DNA from: Actinomycetota bacterium
Lineage (GTDB): Bacteria > Desulfobacterota > Deferrimicrobia > Deferrimicrobiales > Deferrimicrobiaceae
Assembly: GCA_016844415.1 (NCBI GenBank)
Contig: JAENIX010000241.1
Location: 1-5,201 of the forward strand
Direction: 5' to 3'
DNA length: 5,201 nucleotides
Part shown: positions 1 through 5,201 of the stretch, one piece after another
Position numbering within the stretch: the stretch's first letter is position 1
Layout: each line of letters begins with the position of its first letter
Notes under the pieces: generated by a model
The model's database searches: none
What the model saw: the letters and a program-made list of their open reading frames with translations, nothing else
Told to the model about the DNA's origin: nothing
Position numbers and translations under genes: made by a program

Positions 1-1
1 T

Positions 2-940
2 GAACGCCGCGTCGCGGCGCACTGGCACGCCGACGGGGACGCCGTCCGTTGCGAGCTGTGCCCCCACCGCTGCCTGATCGCCGAGGGAAAAACAGGGATC
101 TGCCGGGTGCGCGGGAACGTGGAGGGAACGCTTTACGCCCTCACCTACGGCATGGTGGCGGCCGCGGCGACGGACCCGATCGAAAAGAAGCCGCTGTACC
201 ACTTTCATCCGGGGGCGGCGATCCTCTCGATCGGCTCGGTGGGGTGCAACTTCCGGTGCGGCTTCTGCCAGAACTACCACCTCGTGCAAGGGCAAGTGCC
301 CCTCGGGCCGGCCGCAATTCCCGATCTCGTCAGGGCCGCGAAGGAGGCGGGATCCATCGGGATCGCCTACACCTACAACGAACCTCTCATCTGGTTCGAG
401 TTCGTGCTGGTGACCAACGGCTACATTTCCCCGGAGCCGCTTTCGGAACTCCTCCCGCTGGTGGACGCGATGAACATCGACCTCAAGTCGATGGACCCGG
501 AATTCTACAGGAAACATTGCGGAGGAACGCTCGATCCCGTCCTCGACACGATCAGGACGGCCGCGCGGCGCGTACACGTCGAGGTCACCTCCCTGCTGGT
601 CACGGGCGAGAACGACTCGGACGAGTCCATCGCCCGGGTGGTGGAATTCATCGCCGACACTGACCCGGAGATCCCGCTCCACTTCTCCCGTTACTTTCCC
701 CACCACCGGTTCACCGCGCCGCCGACGCCCCCCGACCGGCTGGAGGCGGCTTGGCGGATCGCCAGGAAAAAGCTCCCCTACGTCTACGTGGGAAACCACC
801 ATCTTCCCGGAGCCGAAGACACGAAATGCCCAGGGTGCGGCGCCACCGTCGTCCGCCGCGCGGGATTCAACGCCAGCGCTTCCGGGCTTTCTGGGAACCG
901 GTGCGCCGGCTGCTCCGCCCCGCTTCGATTCGTGGTATAA
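2..940 (+). CDS. amrS: AmmeMemoRadiSam system radical SAM enzyme, 5'-partial
   Basis: The reading frame is open from the left edge (312 codons visible, stop TAA at 938-940); the true start lies just outside, probably missing only a few residues. Seen: an N-terminal Cys cluster CELCPHRC followed by GICRVRGN (Cys 17, 20, 24, 34 of the visible part), then DPIEKKPLYHFHPG, then the radical SAM 4Fe-4S motif GCNFRCGFCQNY (Cys 82, 86, 89), YTYNEP, VTNGYI, MNIDLKS, YVYVGN and a C-terminal CPGC...CAGC pair of zinc-ribbon type. These segments, in this order, are characteristic of the AmmeMemoRadiSam radical SAM family, whose members are often encoded near Memo-like and AMMECR1-like proteins; the reaction is not firmly established. 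It is expected to be cytosolic and to cleave S-adenosylmethionine reductively. Oddity: FEFVL runs straight into VTNGYI, so the usual helix between these elements (about 15 residues) is absent. No Memo or AMMECR1 gene is in the window. Family identification is strong; activity is doubtful. Confidence 0.93.
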   Translation, partial: ERRVAAHWHADGDAVRCELCPHRCLIAEGKTGICRVRGNVEGTLYALTYGMVAAAATDPIEKKPLYHFHPGAAILSIGSVGCNFRCGFCQNYHLVQGQVPLGPAAIPDLVRAAKEAGSIGIAYTYNEPLIWFEFVLVTNGYISPEPLSELLPLVDAMNIDLKSMDPEFYRKHCGGTLDPVLDTIRTAARRVHVEVTSLLVTGENDSDESIARVVEFIADTDPEIPLHFSRYFPHHRFTAPPTPPDRLEAAWRIARKKLPYVYVGNHHLPGAEDTKCPGCGATVVRRAGFNASASGLSGNRCAGCSAPLRFVV

Positions 941-947
941 ACTCCTC

Positions 948-2336
948 ATGCGGGCCGCCCTTTCCATGCGTATCCTCATCATAGACGACGAGTTGCAGAT
1001 CCTCTCCTTCCTGCGGAACCTCTTCCAGCTGGAAGGCTGGGAGGTCCACGAGGCCTCGTCCGGCGAGGAAGGGATCGAGAAGATAGAACGGGAACGGTAC
1101 GACGTCATCCTGACGGACCTGCGTATGCCCGGGGCCGACGGGATAGAGGTCCTGCAGACGGCCAAGAAGATCCAGTCGGACGCCGAGATCGTCGTGATGA
1201 CGGGCTACGGCACCGTCGACAGCGCCATCGAGGCGATGAGGGGCGGGGCGTTCCACTACCTCACCAAACCGTTCCGGGCGGAAGAGGTTCTCCATCTCAT
1301 AAGAAAGGCGTACAGCCAGCGGCAGCTGAAACGGGAAAACCTGTTCCTCAAGGCCGAGGCGCGCGGGCAGTACCAGATCCACGCCGTAATCGGCACCAGC
1401 GCGGCGTCCCAGAACGCGATATCCCAGGTCCAGCGGCTCGCCGACACGGAGACGCCTGTCTGGCTCGAAGGGGAGAAAGGCACGGGGCGGGGGTTCTTCG
1501 CCAGGGTCGTCCACTACCAGAGCTCTCGATCCGCCGGCCTGTTCGTCCCCGTGGCCTGCGCCGGAATACCGGGGGAACTTCTTGACCGCGATCTGTTCGG
1601 CCACGCGGCGGGCGCCTACCAGCGGGCCACGCTGCCCCGGCCCGGAAAGATCGAGCTGGCCAATCAAGGGACGGTCTACCTCGCGGACATCGACAAGGCG
1701 GAAAAGCGGATCCAGGAGAAGATTCTCAAGCTCCTGGCCGCGAAGACCGTCTCACAGGTGGGAAGCGACAAGGAGACCGAGGTCGACATCCGCCTGATCG
1801 TTTCCTCCGATTCCGACCTCGACAAGCTGTCGGCCAAGGGGAAATTCCCCGCGGACCTTCGGGACAGGCTTCTGCCCGGGCATATTCCTTTGCCTCCCCT
1901 GCGGGAGAGGGCCGAGGATATCCCCCTCCTTCTCCATCACCACCTTTTCGAGGCGAACCGGGATCGGAAAAAACCGCTTAAAGGGTTCAGCGAAGCCGCT
2001 GTAAAGGCCCTGGCGGCGTACGCATGGCCGGGCAACGTCAGAGAGCTTGCCGACCTGGTGAAAAACATCGCCTCCCGGAAAAGGCAGGGAACCGTTGTGG
2101 ACGCCGCCGACCTTCCTTCCGAAATCCTGCACGGGCGCAGGCGCAAGCCCGCGGACGAATCCACGTCGTCGAAGCCGCTCCAGGACGTCAGGGATGCCGT
2201 CGTGGCTCTGGACCGGCAGATGGCCCGGCAGGCCCTCGCGCTGGCGTACGGCGACAAGGAAAAGGCCGCCGCGCTGCTGCAGATCGAAGTGGCCGCGCTG
2301 GAAAAGCTGATGAAGGAAAACGGGGACGAGGAATAG
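948..2336 (+). CDS. NtrC-type response regulator with degenerate AAA+ and Fis-like domains
   Basis: 462 residues from ATG 948. A second in-frame ATG at 966 begins MRILIIDDE, the usual start of a receiver domain, and may be the real start; neither has a clear Shine-Dalgarno. Domains (numbered from 948): receiver about 8-122 with acidic pair D13/D14, phospho-acceptor D57 in LTDLRMPG, T85 and K107, all intact; AAA+ sigma-54-interaction-like domain about 145-375; Fis-like tail about 412-460. The AAA+ fold is recognisable (IPGELL, DLFGH, LPPLRERAEDIPLL, AYAWPGNVREL), but signatures are altered: Walker A reads GEKGTGRG (usual Lys is R181), the GAFTGA loop reads GAYQRA (222-227), Walker B LDEI reads LADI (A246), sensor I ATNR reads SSDS, and the first Arg of FRxDL is P301. 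The tail helix has lost most basic residues. Inference: it can accept phosphate but probably does not remodel sigma-54 polymerase. No partner kinase is visible. It lies 7 nt after the radical SAM gene, so coupled translation is plausible. Confidence 0.92.
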   Translation: MRAALSMRILIIDDELQILSFLRNLFQLEGWEVHEASSGEEGIEKIERERYDVILTDLRMPGADGIEVLQTAKKIQSDAEIVVMTGYGTVDSAIEAMRGGAFHYLTKPFRAEEVLHLIRKAYSQRQLKRENLFLKAEARGQYQIHAVIGTSAASQNAISQVQRLADTETPVWLEGEKGTGRGFFARVVHYQSSRSAGLFVPVACAGIPGELLDRDLFGHAAGAYQRATLPRPGKIELANQGTVYLADIDKAEKRIQEKILKLLAAKTVSQVGSDKETEVDIRLIVSSDSDLDKLSAKGKFPADLRDRLLPGHIPLPPLRERAEDIPLLLHHHLFEANRDRKKPLKGFSEAAVKALAAYAWPGNVRELADLVKNIASRKRQGTVVDAADLPSEILHGRRRKPADESTSSKPLQDVRDAVVALDRQMARQALALAYGDKEKAAALLQIEVAALEKLMKENGDEE

Positions 2337-2344
2337 TCTGCACC

Positions 2345-2350
2345 GGAAGG
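2345..2350 (+). promoter_or_regulatory. Ribosome binding site of the MDR reductase gene
   Basis: GGAAGG lies 5 nt before ATG 2356, in the 19-nt gap after the regulator's stop codon. It is the clearest ribosome binding site in the window and supports the 2356 start. The short gap leaves no obvious room for a separate promoter, which fits co-transcription with the regulator. Confidence 0.6.
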
Positions 2351-2355
2351 ATGCC

Positions 2356-3378
2356 ATGAAAGCCGTCTTTTTCCGCCGTCACGGCGGCCCGGATGTGATC
2401 GAATACGGAGATCTTCCGGTTCCGTCGCCCGGCCCCGGGCAGGTCCTGGTGCGCGTCAGGGCGGCGGCACTCAACCACCTGGACATCTTCGTGCGGCGCG
2501 GAATCCCCGGCATCATCGTGGCTTTCCCCCACATACTGGGATCGGACGGGGCGGGAGTCGTCGAATCGGTCGGTCCAGGGGTCACATGCTTGAAGTCAGG
2601 GGACGAAGTCGTGCTGAATCCCGGGATCGACTGCGGGAAGTGCGAGTTCTGCCTCAAGGGCGAGCACTCGCTCTGCGTCTCTTTCCACCTTATCGGCGAA
2701 CATATAGCGGGGACGTACGCCGAGTATGTCGTCGCGCCTGAGATCAACGCCTGCCCGAAGCCCGCCGGGCTTTCGTGGGAAGAGGCGGCCGCCTTCCCCC
2801 TGACGGCCTGGAGAATGCTCGTCACGAAAGCGTGCGCGAAACCCGGGGAAACGCTGCTTATCATCGGCATCGGCAGCGGCGTCGGCGTCGCCGCGCTCCG
2901 GATCGCGAAGGCATTGGGGCTGAATGTCCTGGTCACCTCGGGAAGCGCTGACAAACTGGTCCGCGCCAAGGCGCTGGGGGCGGACGGCGGCATCGACCAT
3001 TCACAGGGTGCATTCTCCCGCGAGGTCCGCCGGATCACGGGCAAGCGTGGGGTTGACATCGTCCTCGACTCCGTGGGGAAGGCCACCTGGAAGGAATCGA
3101 TCGCTTCCCTGGCAAGGGGCGGGAAGCTGCTCACGTGCGGCGCGACGACCGGTTCCAATCCGGAGGAGGATATCGCCAGGATCTTCTGGAACCAGCTCAC
3201 CGTCTACGGCTCCACCATGGGAACGCATGCGGAGTTCGCCGACATGCTCGGGATGTTCCGCGAGGGACGCTTAAGCCCCGTGATCGACTCGGTGTTCCCA
3301 TTGTCGCAGGCGAAGGAAGCCCTGGAGCGGCTCGAGGAAAAACGGCAGTTCGGAAAGATCGTCCTTAGGGTGGATTAA
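2356..3378 (+). CDS. Zinc-binding medium-chain dehydrogenase/reductase (alcohol dehydrogenase / quinone oxidoreductase-like)
   Basis: 340 residues, the usual length for the MDR superfamily, with a good ribosome binding site. Seen: GroES-like N-terminal half with LNHLDIFVRRG (36-49) and HILGSDGAGVVESVGPG (59-75); a structural-zinc lobe DCGKCEFCLKGEHSLC with Cys 93, 96, 99 and 107; a Rossmann half starting with LLIIGIGSGVGVAALRIAKA (167-186), nucleotide motif GIGSGVG; then VDIVLDSVG and a typical MDR C-terminus ending in GKIVLRV. In zinc-dependent alcohol dehydrogenases the catalytic zinc is held by a Cys in the CHxD position and a His in GHE; here these are Asn40 (NHLD) and Ser63 (GSDG), so the catalytic zinc is probably absent. 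That pattern is known for an MDR subgroup described as having only the structural zinc. After strand beta-2 the sequence is TSGSADK, without the acidic residue typical of NAD binding, so NADPH is the likelier cofactor (inference). The substrate cannot be told; an enone or quinone reductase is plausible. It is cytosolic and is the third gene of the tight cluster. Confidence 0.93.
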   Translation: MKAVFFRRHGGPDVIEYGDLPVPSPGPGQVLVRVRAAALNHLDIFVRRGIPGIIVAFPHILGSDGAGVVESVGPGVTCLKSGDEVVLNPGIDCGKCEFCLKGEHSLCVSFHLIGEHIAGTYAEYVVAPEINACPKPAGLSWEEAAAFPLTAWRMLVTKACAKPGETLLIIGIGSGVGVAALRIAKALGLNVLVTSGSADKLVRAKALGADGGIDHSQGAFSREVRRITGKRGVDIVLDSVGKATWKESIASLARGGKLLTCGATTGSNPEEDIARIFWNQLTVYGSTMGTHAEFADMLGMFREGRLSPVIDSVFPLSQAKEALERLEEKRQFGKIVLRVD

Positions 3379-3384
3379 ACACGC

Positions 3385-3391
3385 GGGGGGA
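3385..3391 (+). promoter_or_regulatory. Possible ribosome binding site of the RHS gene
   Basis: A G-rich stretch (GGGGGGA, 3385-3391) lies 9 nt before ATG 3401. It is a loose Shine-Dalgarno, but nothing better is nearby and the signal peptide directly following supports this start. Only 22 nt separate the previous stop from this start, and no terminator hairpin is visible in them. Confidence 0.4.
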
Positions 3392-3400
3392 TCCTATATT

Positions 3401-3988
3401 ATGAGCGTCTTAAGGCTTACTTCCAAAATAACACTCTTTTTCTTTCTTCTGCAGTGTTTGATGTTGCAGCCGTCAAATGCGCTGCTATTGCCGCCGCGCG
3501 AAGCCTCGGAGACCGCTCACCGGGGAGTCCTGCAATCCCTGCGGGTGAGCCCATGGTCAGGAACCCTTTCGTTCAACGAAAAGGATATCCCGAGCAACGA
3601 CCCGATTCTCCAGCTGGAGGCAACGAGGGCTTATTCGACCGACCTTGCCGGCGCAGACGGAGAATTCGGCCCCGGCTGGACGTGGAAATACGGGGTGCGG
3701 CTCCTCTTCGACCAAAAGCAGATCGTATATCAGGACGAATCCGGCAATGCTTTTCTTTTCAAAACCGATGCCAAGGGTTTATTCCGCTGCCCTGATCTTG
3801 CAGGTCATACGATTATTAAAAAAGGTGCTTCTTTCATATACACGCTCCATTACGGTCAGGAACAGTCATTCGATGCTTCCGGCGCCCTTACGCGTATATC
3901 CGACTTGAGAAACAACTCGGTAAAGATCGAACGCGTAAAAGGCAGGGCAGGGCAGCCCTTATTGCCGGCAGCACAGGTAAATCGCTGA
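3401..3988 (+). CDS. N-terminal fragment of RHS protein: signal peptide plus DUF6531-like domain
   Basis: 195 residues as translated, but the last 15 or so (after VKGRAG) are out-of-frame read-through and not part of the original protein. Residues 1-27 look like a signal peptide: basic start with R5 and K9, hydrophobic core TLFFFLLQCLML, and a possible signal peptidase I site after SNA (25-27). LLQC at 16-19 resembles a lipobox only weakly because Gln precedes the Cys. Residues about 48-130 (SPWSGTLSFNEKDIP, ATRAYSTDL, GEFGPGWTWKYGVRLLF, then an ESGNAFLF element) match the layout of the domain that opens many RHS and polymorphic-toxin proteins (DUF6531-like): a TG-type turn, an (R)xYxS segment, FGPGW and a strand pair. 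If translated as it stands, the product is an exported domain without any YD repeats. Confidence 0.75.
   Translation: MSVLRLTSKITLFFFLLQCLMLQPSNALLLPPREASETAHRGVLQSLRVSPWSGTLSFNEKDIPSNDPILQLEATRAYSTDLAGADGEFGPGWTWKYGVRLLFDQKQIVYQDESGNAFLFKTDAKGLFRCPDLAGHTIIKKGASFIYTLHYGQEQSFDASGALTRISDLRNNSVKIERVKGRAGQPLLPAAQVNR
3941..3955 (+). repeat. Tandem pentanucleotide repeat, 3 x GGCAG, at the RHS frame break
   Basis: Three perfect copies of GGCAG at 3941-3945, 3946-3950 and 3951-3955. A 5-bp unit changes the frame with each gain or loss. With two copies the reading becomes VKGRAALIAGSTGKS, joining the N-terminal part smoothly to LKLTWSGDR downstream; with three copies the protein ends at the TGA at 3986-3988. 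The array is short, so slippage would be rare, but the exact fit makes a one-unit expansion the simplest explanation of the break. Confidence 0.85.
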
Positions 3989-4134
3989 AGCTTACCTGGT
4001 CCGGTGACCGCATTGCGGGAATAGAGGACTCGACGGGCAGAAAAGCGGCTTACCGCTACGATCCCCACGGCAGACTTGTCGAAACCGTCCGCTTCGACGG
4101 CACCGGAGTCGGCTACGGATATGACGATTCATAA
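3956..4134 (+). pseudogene. Middle segment of the RHS gene in frame +1
   Basis: About 59 codons read in a frame different from both flanks, ending at TAA 4132-4134. The peptide includes ALIAGSTGKSLKLTWSG, RIAGIEDSTGRKAAYRYDP, HGRLVETV and YGYDDS; the elements D-x-x-GR and YxYDxxGRL are the RHS/YD repeat hallmark. No start codon with a ribosome binding site is apparent, so it is not a separate gene. It is evidence that the coding capacity was once continuous and that two independent lesions flank this piece. Confidence 0.75.
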
Positions 4135-5201
4135 AGATCAGCAATGCCGACGGACGGTCTTCCGCGATCACCTATGATGAGGTTTCAGGGCGGGTCACTA
4201 ACTTGAAAAGCGGCTATATGAATATCTCGTACCGTTTTGAAGGCAATAAAAATACCGTTCGCTATGGAGATGATGAGCAATGGGTTTTTGAAAAAGACGC
4301 CTCCGGCAACCGCAGAAAGATTACCGGCCCATGGGGAGGCGCCTGGGAGATGGTGTATGAAAACGGCCGCCTGATCTCAAAATCAAATCCGCATGGCGGC
4401 ATAACGAAATATGCTTATAACCAGAACGGCCTTTTGAAGAGTTTTACAGATCCCATGAACCAGACTACCCAATACGTGTATCACCAGAAATGGCCGCTTC
4501 CTGTGGAGATTCATTATCCGGCAGGAGAGGTTGAACGCTATGCCTATGATGAGAAAGGTTCCCTTACCGGCTTTACGGACAGGACAGGCAGAAAGGCAAC
4601 GATCGCATATTATCCGAACGGGCTGATCAAACAACAAAGAGGCGTTGACGGAACTATTAGTACCTATAAATACAATGAATTCGGACTTCCGACCCAGATC
4701 ACAAACAGCGTGGGCGCTACCGGTCAGATAGCATACGATGCTCGAGGAAACCTGCAGAAGCATACGGACCCATCAGGGGTGACCACCGAGATCAAATATA
4801 CGCCCGCCGATCTGCCGGAGCACGTGCTGAGAGGCGGCATCGTCCAGCTTACAGCCGAGTACGATGATGCCCGGACCTTGGTAGGGCTGCATGAGTCGGG
4901 AATGGCCTCCTACAAGATGGCGTTTGATCAATCGGGAAATATTTCAAACGCCAGGACGTCGGGCGACATGATGGCTTCATATAAACGCGACTCTTTCGGA
5001 AATATTATTGAAGCGGATATCCCCGGCAGGGGACCTGCAAGATTCACGTACAGGAACGGATCTCTTATCCAGGCAACCGACAAATCAGGCGGAATATGGC
5101 AATACACATATGACAAGTCCGGAAAACTCGCCTCTCATCAGGATCCATCCGGCATAAAAACCCGGTTTGTCTATAACGCCGCCGGATTTATGACCGAAAA
5201 A
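4131..5201 (+). CDS. RHS/YD-repeat region in frame +3, runs off the right edge
   Basis: About 357 codons with no stop, continuing beyond the window; an in-frame TGA at 4122-4124 closes it upstream. Repeats of the pattern G-x-x-x-x-Y-x-Y-(D/N)-x-x-G-x-(L/P) are plain: ITYDEVSGRVTNL, KYAYNQNGLLKSFTDP, ERYAYDEKGSLTGFTD, ATIAYYPNGLIKQ, YKYNEFGLPTQITN, IAYDARGNLQKHTDP, YKRDSFGNIIEADIP, QYTYDKSGKLASHQDPSG and FVYNAAGFMTEK. Such repeats build the beta-strand cocoon of RHS and teneurin-like proteins. The first ATG in this frame is 4218, without a Shine-Dalgarno, and a product from it would lack the signal peptide, so independent expression is unlikely. No RHS core self-cleavage motif (PxxxxDPxG-like) or toxin domain is reached before the edge. 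Confidence 0.82.
   Translation, partial: MKISNADGRSSAITYDEVSGRVTNLKSGYMNISYRFEGNKNTVRYGDDEQWVFEKDASGNRRKITGPWGGAWEMVYENGRLISKSNPHGGITKYAYNQNGLLKSFTDPMNQTTQYVYHQKWPLPVEIHYPAGEVERYAYDEKGSLTGFTDRTGRKATIAYYPNGLIKQQRGVDGTISTYKYNEFGLPTQITNSVGATGQIAYDARGNLQKHTDPSGVTTEIKYTPADLPEHVLRGGIVQLTAEYDDARTLVGLHESGMASYKMAFDQSGNISNARTSGDMMASYKRDSFGNIIEADIPGRGPARFTYRNGSLIQATDKSGGIWQYTYDKSGKLASHQDPSGIKTRFVYNAAGFMTEK

Larger units (their letters stand above)
3401..5201 (+). pseudogene. Exported RHS/YD-repeat protein gene, broken by two frameshifts, 3'-partial
   Basis: One RHS-family gene can be read across three frames and still runs open at the right edge. Frame +2 (3401 to about 3950) gives the signal peptide and N-terminal domain; frame +1 (about 3950-4131) gives LKLTWSGDRIAGIEDSTGRK and YRYDPHGRLVETV; frame +3 (about 4131-5201) gives a long run of YD repeats. 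Homology-like content continues across both breaks, so this is one gene rather than three. The first break falls on three tandem copies of GGCAG; removing one copy restores the frame. The second needs about one missing base near 4130. RHS proteins are large surface or secreted proteins whose repeats form a shell around a variable C-terminal toxin; that end is not in the window, so no toxin can be named. Base composition is lower in GC than upstream (for example 22 of 60 bases G/C at 4621-4680 against 41 of 60 at 2101-2160), suggesting transfer. Sequencing or assembly error is an alternative for either lesion. Confidence 0.82.

Noticed and set aside
6..20. GC-rich inverted repeat (GCCGCG/CGCGGC) near the left edge as a terminator or operator
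   Set aside because: It lies within coding sequence, has no T-run, and such short GC palindromes are expected by chance in this composition.
23..40. TGGCAC as the -24 element of a sigma-54 promoter
   Set aside because: No GC/TTGC -12 element follows at the required spacing (sequence continues GCCGACGGGG), and it lies inside the radical SAM coding region.
49..663. Plus-strand open frame of 204 codons overlapping the radical SAM gene in another frame
   Set aside because: Arg/Gly/Pro-rich translation without motifs; the radical SAM cysteine motifs are in the other frame.
867..1667. Long minus-strand open frame (266 codons) opposite the radical SAM/regulator junction
   Set aside because: It overlaps the regulator's well-supported receiver and AAA+ coding on the + strand and its translation shows no recognisable motif; in GC-rich DNA such antisense frames are common shadows.
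2379..3200. Long minus-strand open frame (273 codons) opposite the reductase gene
   Set aside because: The + strand carries an unmistakable MDR protein over the same span; the antisense translation is Pro/Ser/Thr-rich low-information sequence.
3395..3400. TATATT as a -10 promoter element for the RHS gene
   Set aside because: It abuts the start codon, and the 17-nt-upstream hexamer (GGATTA) does not resemble a -35 element; transcription from it would begin inside the gene.
3401..3457. Lipoprotein signal (LLQC at residues 16-19) for the RHS protein
   Set aside because: Gln before the Cys is a poor lipobox match, and a better signal peptidase I site (SNA) follows the hydrophobic core; the protein is more simply read as exported with a cleaved signal peptide.
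3931..3990. Programmed ribosomal frameshifting as the explanation of the RHS frame change
   Set aside because: No X-XXY-YYZ slippery heptamer in the proper frame is seen at the switch, and the GGCAG triplication fits the shift exactly without recoding; a second unrelated break follows.

Overview
The window is a GC-rich bacterial fragment with every supported gene on the + strand. The gene content and codon use (G/C-ending codons, NtrC-type regulator architecture, AmmeMemoRadiSam enzyme, secreted RHS protein) suggest a deltaproteobacterium-like (Desulfobacterota/Geobacter-like) environmental organism. This is an inference from style, not a taxonomic proof.

Layout: (1) 2-940 is the 5'-truncated end of an AmmeMemoRadiSam-type radical SAM enzyme (amrS-like). 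Its CxxxCxxC cluster and C-terminal Cys pairs are intact, but it has what looks like an in-frame internal deletion of about 15 codons. (2) After a 7-nt gap, 948-2336 encodes a response regulator with NtrC architecture (receiver, AAA+, Fis-like tail). The receiver is intact, but the AAA+ and DNA-binding parts have lost most of their signature residues. (3) After a 19-nt gap, 2356-3378 encodes a medium-chain dehydrogenase/reductase that keeps the structural zinc lobe but not the catalytic zinc ligands. The tight spacing of these three genes suggests co-transcription. (4) 3401 to the right edge is a large, exported RHS/YD-repeat gene in a visibly lower-GC background. It is split over three reading frames by two lesions, one of which falls exactly on a 5-bp tandem repeat.

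The first three genes may form one transcription unit: a radical SAM enzyme, a phospho-receiver protein that probably no longer works as a classical sigma-54 activator, and a reductase. No cognate histidine kinase is visible. The RHS gene is compositionally different and may be an acquired polymorphic-toxin/surface-protein locus now decaying, or one switched off by repeat slippage. Its C-terminal (effector) end lies outside the window. The most noteworthy signals are the degenerate 'pseudo-activator' regulator, the GGCAG repeat that explains the RHS frame break, and the missing barrel segment in the radical SAM enzyme. I saw no tRNA, rRNA, CRISPR array, insertion sequence or convincing promoter or terminator.
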